Below, piece by piece: positions 1 through 10,553 of a stretch of 64,000 nucleotides of DNA. This stretch comes from Cryoendolithus antarcticus (lineage: Eukaryota; Ascomycota; Dothideomycetes; Cladosporiales; Cladosporiaceae). The notes beneath the pieces are model-generated. The model was given only the letters and a program-made list of their open reading frames with translations. It searched no databases and had not been told where the DNA came from. Position 1 is the first letter of the stretch; each line of letters opens with the position of its first letter. The position numbers and the translations under genes are program-made. Location: positions 434,001 to 498,000 of the forward strand of contig NAJO01000003.1 of assembly GCA_002077065.1 (NCBI GenBank), written 5' to 3'.

Positions 1-2189
1 GGCGCAGGCACTTACTGTAGAACTGTATCGGTGGCTGAGGGAGGCTATGAAGCCTCTGTTCTGGGGTGAGCTGAAGCCGGTGCAGCAAACGGATCTGGAG
101 AAGCTGTTTGAGCCGGTAAAGGACGAGCCAGCACCGAAACAGGAGAGACTGCTGCGGTCACAACAGGCGGCGAAGGAGGTGGCTGCGGCAGCTGGTCCCG
201 AGGAAGGTGCTGATGAGGATGTGGAGGCAGAAGAGGATGCGCCGATCGATCTCGAACCTGAGTTCGAGGCGGTAGATGCCTTCTCCAAGATCCCGAAAGA
301 CTTCGAGGAGCGATTATCAAGCGCGAAGTGGAAGGAACGAAAGGAGGCACTGGACGATGTTTTCACAGCAGTCAACCACCCTTCAATACAAGAAGGTCAG
401 TTCGATGGAGTAGTGCGAGGATGTGCGAAGTCGATGAAAGACGCCAATATCATGGTCGTCACGATAGCAGCAAATTGTATCGAAGCCATGGCAAAGGCTC
501 TTCGAAAGTCGTTCGGGAGGTATCGAAGTACCATCTTGGCTTCAATGCTCGAGCGGTTCAAGGAGAAGAAGGTCAATGTCACTGACGCAATAGGCGCCGC
601 TTGCGATGCTGTCTTCGCAGCGACTGGGTTGGGAGAAGTCGAGGCGGACATACTTGAGGCGCTGAAGAACAAGAACCCGCAGGTGAAGGAGAACACTGCA
701 CGCTTTCTGATCAGATGCATCAAGTCCACCCGAGAGGTGCCTTCACTCGAACAAGCCAAGGAGCTTTCAGAGACTGCAAAGAAGCTTCTGGTAGAGAGCG
801 CACCTGGTTTGCGAGATGCGGGTGCTGAGATTCTCGGTGTACTGTGGAAGATAATGACCGACAGGAACATGCTCAATCACCTCGAAGGCATCGACGATAT
901 AAAGAAAGCAAAGATCAAGGAGTTCGCGGACACGGCAGAAGTGAAAGCGAAGTGGAAGCCGAAAGCTGCACCACCACCGAAACCCGCCGCAGCTCCAGCA
1001 GCATCTGGAAAGCGACCAGCGCCTGGTAGCAAACGACCTGCACCTGCCAAGAAAGCCGCTTCAAGACCCCAGAGCCCTCCACTGATGGCGGACGACCCAC
1101 ATCTCGCTCCCAGACCGACGTCAAGACCGGCAGCAAAACCTGCAGGCGGACTCCGGCCGCCGGGCGCAGGTTTGAAGCCGCCGGCTGGGGGGCTTCAGAG
1201 ACCTTCGACTGGCTTGAAAGCTCCACCTTCCAGTACAGCCTCGCCTAGACGTCAAACTCCGTCTCTCGAGCCCGAACCTCCAGCCACACCCTCCTCGCGC
1301 ACACCAGCAGCAAGAACCACTGGCCTCGCCAATCGACCTCTCTCCAAGCCCTCGACCGCACCTCCATCACCACCACACAATCCACAAGCTTCCTCCCTCT
1401 CCACGATCGAGCGGCAAGAGCTACTCGACCTCCGCGCCGAGCTCGCATTATCGCGACAAAACGCCTCCGAACTGCGACAAGACAAAGTCCGCCTCTCAGC
1501 TCAGATAACAGAGCTCCAAAACCAAAACGCGCAACTGATCGAAGACCATACACGAGATGTGCTGTCAGTCAAAGCAAAAGAGACTCAGCTCGTCCGAGCA
1601 CGAAGCGATGTCGAAGTAGCCGAAGACCGCGGCAATGGTCTTTCGCGAGAAGTCGAACGACTGAAGCGCGAGATCGCACGACTCGGCAGAGGTAGAGGCG
1701 CGAGCGAAAGTGACGGCGGCGGAGCTGATCCCTCTTACGCTCGGCCCGGCGCTGCTGCATCGAGTGGGCGATCCTACACCTCCGCTACCGCGCGCTCCGG
1801 TGACTATAGCAACGGCACTCCCTCACACTACCCTACGGCGTCATTCAGCAGCAGCGAGGGCAAAGAGAACATCCCCGATCTTGCCGCGCACTCCCCCGGT
1901 TCATCGGGCCACGCTAACGGTAAGCCTGAGAGGAACGGAGATATGGGACCGCCGCCTCCAAGAGTAGAGAGGGATCGATACGATAGTAATGGTAGAGAAG
2001 CCATGCAGCGGAGTCAGAGCGATGGTGTTGAGAGTTGGAAGAGGGCTGCGGAGGTGACGCAGAATCTGAAGGCGAGGATTGAGATGATGAAGGTGAGTTT
2101 TTGGCTCTTCGATTCAGTGGGTAGACCTCGAGAGACGGATGGCTGACAATCAATTATAGGCACGACAGAACATCGGACGAGGACAATGA
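1..2189 (+). CDS. XMAP215/Stu2/Dis1-family microtubule polymerase (5' partial)
   Basis: This is the 3' part of a TOG-domain microtubule plus-end polymerase (Stu2 in yeast, AlpA in Aspergillus), which acts at kinetochores, spindle poles and plus ends. The frame is already open at base 2, and the first residues (YRWLREAMKPLFW, then LKPVQQTDLEKLF) look like the end of a TOG domain, so the gene starts outside the window. Counting from the in-frame Met at 47, a second TOG-like HEAT array spans about residues 75-300. A basic Pro/Ala/Ser/Lys linker (about 300-450) and a coiled coil (about 455-560) follow. The coding part is 1-2092, then a 67 bp intron (gtgagt...atag), then 2160-2189, giving a short C-terminus that ends RQNIGRGQ. 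Without splicing the protein would read on to 2146. Family assignment is firm; the last intron is inferred from splice sites and the sensible tail. Confidence 0.9.
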
Positions 2190-2915
2190 GGGAAGGGTCG
2201 TGCTTGACTCTCGATTAAGCGATGCGCGACAGAACGGATCCTTTGATCGGCCCCATTGCGTGGAGACCGGTGCCAGATCTGGGAATTTGCGTTGCCATTA
2301 CGAGGGCTTCCGCGAGGCTCTGCGGCACTTTTGCATTCAATGTGGTAGCTATCAGGACAAACGAGCGCGCGAGAGGAAAGGACAAGGTCTAGAGATACCC
2401 TTACCGCGCTACACTTCCGTATTCCATATGCAAACCAGTAGATTTCAAAGCGCAATCCGTGCCGTTGAACTGATCAGATGCAGCTCGATGACCGTGATCT
2501 GCCATCACTTACCTCGCACGGACACGAGTACGTACTGTCTGTACGAGCGCAGAGCAAGATCCTTCTCCTCACTGTCACATATCTCAAGTCTTGCTCCCAC
2601 AACCAGAGTTGACACACCACGTACTTGTCGAACCCTGGAACAGCGTCTGTTTCACGCCTTCTATGCTTTATCGAACACTCATTCTATGTCCTCCAGTGGG
2701 TAGGCACGGGTCCCGTCGACCGTTCCATGATGCAATGTCTCGACCCGTGTTGTATGCTCCCAAGTATCAATACACAGCCTTTTATGACCGAGCACCTTGC
2801 CAGGTCATCGCTTGAGCCGAAATACCAGTACTGTGTTACCTGGTAGATGAAACACATCATGTCCTTCACAATGCTGTAGGGCCCTGCGCTACATTCTCAA
2901 TGTTGCGCACCCTCC
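2190..2915. other. Intergenic, convergent 3' ends
   Basis: This stretch lies between two convergent genes. It should hold both 3' UTRs. The short frames in it lack start context and family resemblance, and no repeat or RNA gene was seen. Confidence 0.5.
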
Positions 2916-4153
2916 TCATCCCCATTGCCCAGGCGGCTTTCCATGCGTGGGTGTCGGATACGAAGTCGACTCGTCTTGCTGGTAGAATGACTCTGGCAGT
3001 GTTTGTCCAAGAAGCATATTAGACGGCACATTGGGTTGCATATCAGACGGCGGCATGCTTGGCGGCAGATGATGCGGATAATTCGACCCAGCCATGTCAG
3101 GCCTGGTGAGACTCGCGTTCAGCTGATCAAGAGATGATTGTAGCGGCTGTGCCGACGTCGTGTAGACCGGTGAGGAGTGGCTGTATGCTGCTGCAGCACC
3201 TGCTCCTGCTCCCATAGAGCTGTATTCAGCGTTCAGAGTGCCGTAGTTATGGTAGGAGTGGCTTTGTGCGGGAGTGTGCTCGCTTGTTCCCAATCCCGTC
3301 GACATCGTCCCAGCAGATGAGGGAAGCGGACCTGCTTCATTCGCGGACGCGAGGTTTGAGGAGTCCGTGAGTGATGTCGGCGTTCTGTAATCGTATGCGA
3401 CTGCATAGCCTACAGAGCCAGTTCGCGTACTCATCGGCTGCCCGGAATGCACCGTTTGAGAAGCTGCATAGCTACTGTACGTGGCCGAATGAGGTGCGTG
3501 GTCGGAGTAGGTATTACTTGCGCTTCCAAAAGATGAGCTGGTAGCGAAAGGGTGCGATGGCACGTGTGCCTCGCCCAGCGCCTCTCCCGCCGGCATTACA
3601 CTACTGAGGAGGTTCGGCTGGGCCAGTTGTCTAGGCTGTTGTACATAGTTCTGCCACGATGCTGTGCCAGAGGAGCTCGCGCCATACATCGTTGGGCGGA
3701 CTAAGTAGTCGGGAGCACCCAGATTTGCGTGCGCATATGACTGGCCGAGACTCGAAGATGGATGACCTGTTTGACCATACTCGCCGTAGATTGAAGCAAT
3801 TCTGTCGACCATGCCATACTGGCTTCGTGCCATTTGAGATGGCGGGTATGTCTGCCCGTCTTCTGCGTATTCTGTGTCAGATCTCCGTCTCTTCACACCC
3901 CTCGAACTCTCGCTGTATTGCTCATTAGACTGTGGCTGACGCTGTGTGTAGACACCGCTGTGACCCGATTGTCGAGGTTCCGTGGGACTGAACCTGCGCT
4001 GTGTTCGGCGAGCACTGCTCCTGCTCAAGTCAGCTTAATCTATGGGAAGGTGATGCGAACTACTGACGACGTGATCGACCGTGGCTCTTTGCGCAGTCGT
4101 AAACGGACGCCCTGATCACTGAACGTCCGGGAGAGCGCCGAAGACTCCTCCAT
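2916..4153 (-). CDS. Low-complexity Ser/Gln/Tyr-rich protein, function unknown
   Basis: I do not recognise this protein. It is a long biased frame rich in Ser, Gln, Tyr, Pro and Gly, with a basic cluster GVKRRRSD near the N-terminus that could be a nuclear localisation signal. No folded domain is evident. The long frame (to 4028) has no ATG and meets a stop just upstream, so a 5' exon is needed. The best fit is ATG at 4153, exon 4153-4080, a 59 bp intron (gtcgat...gagcag, with a CTGAC branch-like site), then 4020-2916, giving about 392 residues in consistent phase. The donor is weak, so the start is uncertain. Composition suggests an intrinsically disordered nuclear or RNA-associated protein, but this is inference. 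Confidence 0.55.
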
Positions 4154-7100
4154 GCCATGGAAATCCTTAGGCGCCACAACTACGGACTGTCAGTATCGCT
4201 GTTGGAGGCTGCGTGACGAAGCAACGAACGTACCCGCGAATTCCTCGGATATGACATCGGTGATGAAGGCAGCGCTCTCACCTATCCTAGTCCGTGTCAG
4301 CTGGTCTCAAAGGCCGAGCATGTCCGAGCTAACGTACTTGCTGACATCGTACAGTGCGAATCGCAATCGATGAGCACCCGTCACCCGCACTGACAGGTCA
4401 CCAAAGATGAAGAAGCCGCCATCTGGACAGTACATTAGCGATAATCACAGTGCTTTGTGTCTCAAGTCGCCGCACCGAAGTTATTAGAGTCTTTGAGACG
4501 ATGTAGCGAAGAACAGAGCGACCCTAGCATGTTCGCCGACGGCGGAGGATTACTGCCATCTCTTTCGGTGATCTTGTCCTCTTGCGGAAGTAAGGTCGCA
4601 ACCATGAAGAGGTATGGGCTGACGAGGAAGTGTCTGAGCGTGCCTTTGGTCAACGAACGTCTCATCGATCATGCAGTGTGTCTCATACTCACCTATGCGG
4701 GTCAATTTGGGGTCTGACATCGATCTGCACGATGGGTGGTGGATCAATTGGCTTCCTGGCTATGTCTCGTCAGTCATGCACCACAGCAAGGCAATTTATG
4801 GTGTTGTAAGTACATTTCTCCTTGCCGATAGTAGCGATCAGCGCCTGCTGAGGTTGCTGCCGGATGTTAAGCGCAACATGGAGACTGCGAGCCATCTTCA
4901 TCAGCGCGTGGACCTCGCTGTGGGCGATGCAGGATACCCAATCGCGGCGAGATTGCTCACCTATCGAGCACTTGCTGTTGGCCGGTTCCGTACGCTGTGC
5001 CGAAATAGGACATGGACCCAAGTCTCAGTAGCAAGATTGCTCTGGATGTGTCCCGTGGCTTCTGGCAACTGCAATCACGGTATGGATCGATGCGTAGCGT
5101 TCGACCGATTAGAGTTGAATGCGTTGCAATGAGAATATGCGTCCCCCAACCAGGGGATCGTTGTTGTGATGCCCAAGGAAACGGCAAGACAACCGCGCGA
5201 TGGATCAGGAAGCAGTATGTATGTATCCTTGGTAGTGAAGTCCAGACTCGAAGCACAGATGTTCAGTCTGCCGTAAAGCGCCGGCTATGATGCGTCGAAA
5301 GGGTATAGCTTGCGTGAAGTCTGTTGCGATGGCCGCTCGTAATGTCTCAATATGTCAGATGATCCATGCTCATTGGTCGGCATGAAGGTTTGCGAATCGG
5401 AAGAACCGTATTGTTGCTTTGTGGGTTCCAACGCAGCTTCCAAACCGACGGGGTGGAAGTCGCCTCCTGTTGAGGTGCTGCTTGCACTGCGTACTTGCCG
5501 GTCAAGAGTTCAGAGCTGCTTTGTTCGCCGTCGAGGACTTCACGTGCACAAGACCGGCCTCGTGTCGAAGGAAGTACGGGCCAGTGCACGAGTCCTAATC
5601 TTAGCGGTCGACCTGATGATGCCGTGCAAACAGCCAATACTTGTGTTCGCCACCGAAGCACTATCATGTGAAAGATACAGCTCTCTGAACTTTGTCTGCG
5701 CGTCTGGACGCCCAGCAAGTCGGAGATGCGTCAGAAGCCAGCTCGTTCACGTTTCCTTGGACGGATTAAGTGATTTGTGCTGGGTTATAAGTCTTGAATG
5801 ACGATCAAAGCTGGTCCAAGATCAGGCACCGTCACGATCGCTTTTCAACGCTCGCTGCGAAGGGTGAACTCGTCGATTCGATGCAGTCAGGTCTTAATTA
5901 AGGGAGCTGCCGACTTGCTACCACACTTGTGCACCGGCGTATGGCATTCCTCGCAAGTTTCGCAATCGATGTCAAGGGTCGATCGTAGAGCACAGAGATG
6001 TTCACGGAAGACTATTTCACCGCGATCGAATAGCGACGGTGGTGAGGTATGTTGGTGGAGCGTGTAGGTCAAGAGAGGTCGACGATCATTCCGCCACAGC
6101 TGGTTCGGACGGGACGGCAAGAGCGATGGGACGAAGCCGCCGGTACATGTAGCGTTGACCGAGTTCGTAAGCTTCTACCCATGATCGGCGCAGGTGACAA
6201 GCCCGGTTAGTAGGCGGCTGCTCTCCTATGAAATCGCTTGCGATGCTGCTGTCTGTAACCGAAGTTCGGCAGACAACACAACACGCAGGCGAGCGCATGT
6301 TATGGTCGAATACCCCAGCAGCCTGGCAAGTTAGAGATAGCTGCATTAAAATCCGCACAGCATACGAAGCCCACTGGCGAGCACAGACTCTTACCGAGCA
6401 TGTCTCACTGGTTCACTGGGCTGGCGTCAGTAGTCCTTCGAGCACAGCTCGCTTGGACATTGGTGAGCAACTGACTCCGTTTCCCATCCCTGTGCCATGC
6501 ACGTCACCTTTCAGCCTCCACCACGCGACATCTTTACGCCAACGGCATTGCGTCCCTGGCGTGCTTACTCGCTGTGCAGCGGAGCTGCAGCCCCGAGCTC
6601 CCCATTACACTACATGGGCGTAATTCCGACACATGGCCATCTGTCGAACACAGCGTCCGACACATGGGCATGCACACATACGCAACCGAGGCGCGGCACG
6701 GCGTCTCGAGCATGTGAAAGAACGCTGTGGAGCGTGGCTGACCGGGTTACCTTCGCAGAAGTTCAGCGGTCCAGGATGGTGTGCGAAGATTAACTTCAAA
6801 GCGCCGGCAGCAAGCCATGGCGTCCCAACGCAGACAAATCGCTCACGTGGATGACCAGGATCAGGCTCGACGCGAGGAACAGCAGTCCACGATGCCCGTT
6901 TACAGTCAGCGTACGCGAAGGAAGTTCGAAAAGCCACCAGCCGTTGTAGCACGGCATGTCTTGCATCCGAATTAGGCGAGGGGAATCCTTCGCAGACGTC
7001 TGGGGTCGATTTTGACAGCTGATCGTCATGCAGGGAGGGCACAGCAGCGCCGACGGCATTTCGATGTGAGACATACATGCTCCATTCCGTCATCTAAGTA

Positions 7101-7494
7101 GCCCTTGAACAGCAACCTGCATCTACACGAACGCTCGCGAGCGTTGCGAGATCTCTACATTCTGCGCCGCCGATGATATGTCCGCCTGCGACAGAAATAT
7201 GCCTGCCGCAATTTGGCGCCTTGCAGTAGCACCAGAGTATCCGAACCTGGTTTGCAAGATAGGCTCCGTCAACCACGCGGTAATGCATGCGCAAGGGAGC
7301 GGGCGGTATACGAGATGACATACAAGCTTCCCGCGTGCTATAACAGATATGCGGTGCCTGTGTTCCCCGTCCGTATCAAGTATACCGACTTGATCCAAGC
7401 TTCCATCAGTCCGAGTGCGTCGATGATCAACAAAGTCCTGACTACAGCGAGTGCTCGAGGAGTGCATGGGCTGCGTACACACAAGCACATGTAC

Positions 7495-7516
7495 CTACAT
7501 GTATGTATACATGTAG
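7495..7516. repeat. Short inverted repeat
   Basis: Two 10-base arms, CTACATGTAT and ATACATGTAG, are exact reverse complements separated by two bases. Related ACATGTA words flank it. It could be a chance product of a simple ACATGTA-rich tract; no function is implied. Confidence 0.6.
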
Positions 7517-8507
7517 ACATCTCAGTGCAGATATCAAACATATCACATCCGCCCTTAAGCGACCTGCTTTCGCTACCAACTGCAATCGTTCTCTCAACCC
7601 TCATCACCCTCGCAAACCCACCATTCATAGTCAGCAACATGCACCTCTGCATGTCTACTCGCGCCCATCCAGGATCCTGTAACACCCCAATAAGTGTAAC
7701 GAGTATCCATCCCTCGCTTCGCAACCGCACACACCCATGCAGACATCGCATACCGCATCGCCTCGTAGCCGGGTTGCTCTCCCTAAGCCAGCAAACCCCA
7801 CAAACAATATCTGCATCTCCACTACTTCAGAGTCTGAGTAATACCGCAGCCTCGCGTGCCTGAAAATCCTCGATCCGCAGACCACGAGCGAGACCACAAT
7901 TCGGTTACGGCGATCATACACGCACGCGAGGACCACCGGCTGCATGGAGGCCACGCGAAAGGATCCCTGCTGGTGCCTCCGGCGTGCATGATGTCTTCGG
8001 GGAGGTCCCCGTGCGGCCGTGCCTATGCTTGTCTGCTACTATAATAGCAGTGTATGTGGTGGTTATGCGTTCGTTGTGCATCGGACGTTCGCATCGCCAG
8101 CACGCAAGGCGGCACGTAGTGAATCTGGAAATTGCATTGGACGATTGAGAGATTGCGCTCGCGCCAAGGTGCTGGCAAGGGCACTCTCGAAAGCCTTCCT
8201 CAACATATATGGCAGAATTGACAACATTCTATCGTATCTTCACGACCATGCAGACCATTCCGCCTCGTGGCAGCCACACCGTAGACGGCAGCACATTCGC
8301 ACGTCAATTGAAGCAGCCACTTGCTATACTGAAAGGTTGAGAGACTACGCATTGCAGACGCTTTGGGACTGCTGCTCCCGCTTTCTGCAAGCCCACATCA
8401 CTCGTGGCAGCAACGATCGTCACGACAATGCATATCTGCCGTTCTGCCATGTGCGTCTCATCACGATCGGGCGGTTTCCGAGCGACACGCTGTGTGGAAG
8501 CCTTTGA

Positions 8508-8780
8508 TCATGTGGCAACACGGGCGGGCAAGTCGGCCAGCTCCCCATCAGTGCAGACCACAGATGCCGACAACTCAACGCCTCCAGTGACGTTGGTGTA
8601 AAGCCCGTTGATTATGCACACTACTTCATTGTAGTTGTAACCAACCTGTGCCACACCTGAAGCCACCTCATCCGCCGCCTGACCCTCCACCATGTAAGGC
8701 GCGAGCATAGCTGACGGCATCCTCGTTGTCATCAGCGTCGCCTGCTTCCTTGACCGAGACAGATACGCGTACCCTGTCAA
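8508..8780 (-). CDS. Possible exon of a small secreted protein (doubtful)
   Basis: The C-terminal 45 or so residues of this minus-strand frame look more protein-like than the surrounding noise. There are two cysteines, an N-glycosylation motif (NVTG) and the run NYNEVVCIINGLYTNVTG ahead of VVCTDGELADLP. No signal peptide or clear start could be joined to it, and I do not recognise a family. It could be the last exon of a small secreted protein, a decayed remnant, or chance. It lies in a region with no other supportable gene. Confidence 0.2.
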   Translation of the reverse strand: MTGYAYLSRSRKQATLMTTRMPSAMLAPYMVEGQAADEVASGVAQVGYNYNEVVCIINGLYTNVTGGVELSASVVCTDGELADLPARVAT

Positions 8781-9030
8781 TCAAGTGACGTAGGCCAACG
8801 AGACGCTGCAGTAAGAAGTGTGGCATTGAAGCAGAGTAAGCGTTTGTTCCCATTGTGAGCGTTCCGAGCGAGCCTGGGAGACGAATCCCAAGCTGTGGAA
8901 CCAGGTGGCCGGGTCGCAATGTCGGCCTTTGGCGTGTCACATGTGATAGAAAGCGGAGAAAGACTATCAGCGCATTCAATATTCAATCCTCCACTTTCAT
9001 CGCAAATCATATCCCGGGCAGTTCCCAATC

Positions 9031-9108
9031 ATGCGACTTAAAGTGCTCGCGCTCTCTTTATGTCTAACAAGCTCGAGAGGCGCTGCTATTACCTTCACTT
9101 GCCAATAA
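9031..9108 (+). CDS. 25-residue signal-peptide-like mini-ORF (doubtful)
   Basis: An ATG-initiated 25-codon frame begins MRLKVLALSLCLTSS and continues to a stop after FTCQ. It has a basic residue, a hydrophobic core and small residues before a plausible cleavage site, as in fungal secretion signals. No downstream exon in a good splice context was found, so it may be the first exon of an undetected small secreted protein, a decayed effector-type gene, or chance. Confidence 0.2.
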   Translation: MRLKVLALSLCLTSSRGAAITFTCQ

Positions 9109-10553
9109 ACGGGCGGCGTTGATCTGCGACAGGGTGCGACGTCGCCGACAATGTCAGCGCTTCAAGGTCGTACCTACTATTTCTCGCAGGGGGATGTAGA
9201 CGCGACATCGAGTTCAGTGTGAGCACGTCAGCGCCGGAGGTTACAATGAATTCGGTGTAGTCGATGTCCGGTCTGGCTGGGCTTCGCCGCGAACCAAGCT
9301 GAGGCGATGGAGGCGACGGAGTACTCTGTTAGGCAGCGTGGATAATTCGAAAGACAGTCAAACTTTCGTAGCATGATCGATACAAGGCTACATGATACGC
9401 TTCTCGACCTGTTCAATTCGTCAGTATTCGATCTTGGTGAGCAGTCCTTTGACCGCGAGCAACATACCCTCCAACCATTGCTAAGCTCGAACCCTTCCGG
9501 TGCCAACACTTGATCTGTCTGGCCGCGCAGGAATCCCGTCAGCCGTCGGTCACGATCCATCACTGTGAGCAATCCATCAGTGACTATACAGCAGCTCCGT
9601 AGCCTTGTGCGTATGGCGTACTCTGCCTGTCCCATTGGTCCACCGAATGCCTTGCCCTCTTCCCTCCGTTCTGCATGTGTCTGAGCTTTGAGAGTCCAGC
9701 GCCTGAAATCATGAACATCTGTACGGGCCGTGTCAGTCCTATTGCTCGTATGGCAAGCCGTGGAGCGGGCTCCATTGGGTCGAAAGATGAGGGATAGTAG
9801 GACATACGCCGAGCTACGACTTTGTTAGCTGACATCAATGACCCGATGCGCGAAGATACATGCCATGATCCCATACGGGAGGAGCGCTTCGAATGGGACA
9901 CCCATCTTGGCTGTGTATCGGGCGTACACAAGGTGTTGGTCAATGTTTCTGGTCTGTCGTTGTCCTGAGCAAGCAAGTGGTGCACGCGGGAACAGCCGTA
10001 GTCTCTCCAGATCGTCACTCGCTCTCTACACGTCAAAGCAGCGCGGCTGGGAATCACGACAATATCAATTCAACAGCACCTCAACACGCCTTTTCACCTA
10101 TCACAACGGTGTCGCATAGACTTCTGGCTCACAGGGAAATACACATACGCGCGTCAACGCCATCACGTCGCGCTGGAAAGACGGGATCTGGCGCAAGGAG
10201 GCTACAACTGCGGTGCTTACACCAGCATCTTGGACATCGATATCGGCCGCTTCAGGAACTGCTAAGCATTCACCGAGACTGGCTGGGGACGAGGCACTTG
10301 GTTCTGGAAGTTGAGCGCGGACACGTAGTGAATACACGAAAGGCCAGGAGGTGGAAGCCAGGAGGCGGCTGGTAGGAGCAGCGAAGTCAAATAAGAGCAC
10401 ATGCTCTCGCACGCATAGTTACTGCCCACAGCTGGAGCACGTGGCTAGGCACGAGCAGCAGCGAAACTGGCTACAATCGCAGTCTCGCGCCTGGCGCCCA
10501 CACCTTCCAGGTTGCGTGGGCGCGGGGTCGACTACAGTCCGCAGAAACGCGCC

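Larger units (their letters stand above)
4154..10553. other. 6.4 kb gene-poor interval
   Basis: No gene can be supported over about 6.4 kb. Open frames are short, overlap on both strands and lack recognisable domains, and no transposase, reverse transcriptase or terminal repeats were recognised. Base composition resembles the neighbouring intergenic DNA, so this is not an obviously AT-rich RIP-mutated block. Small items of interest are a signal-peptide-like mini-ORF at 9031-9108, a possible secreted-protein exon at 8508-8780 on the minus strand, and a near-palindrome at 7495-7516. The last part, just before 10554, should contain the promoter of the MYST acetyltransferase gene. Confidence 0.5.

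Noticed and set aside
7213..7863. A 216-codon plus-strand frame in the gene desert
   Set aside because: It includes simple ACATGTA-type sequence, lacks any recognisable motif, and overlaps several opposite-strand frames. Treated as chance.
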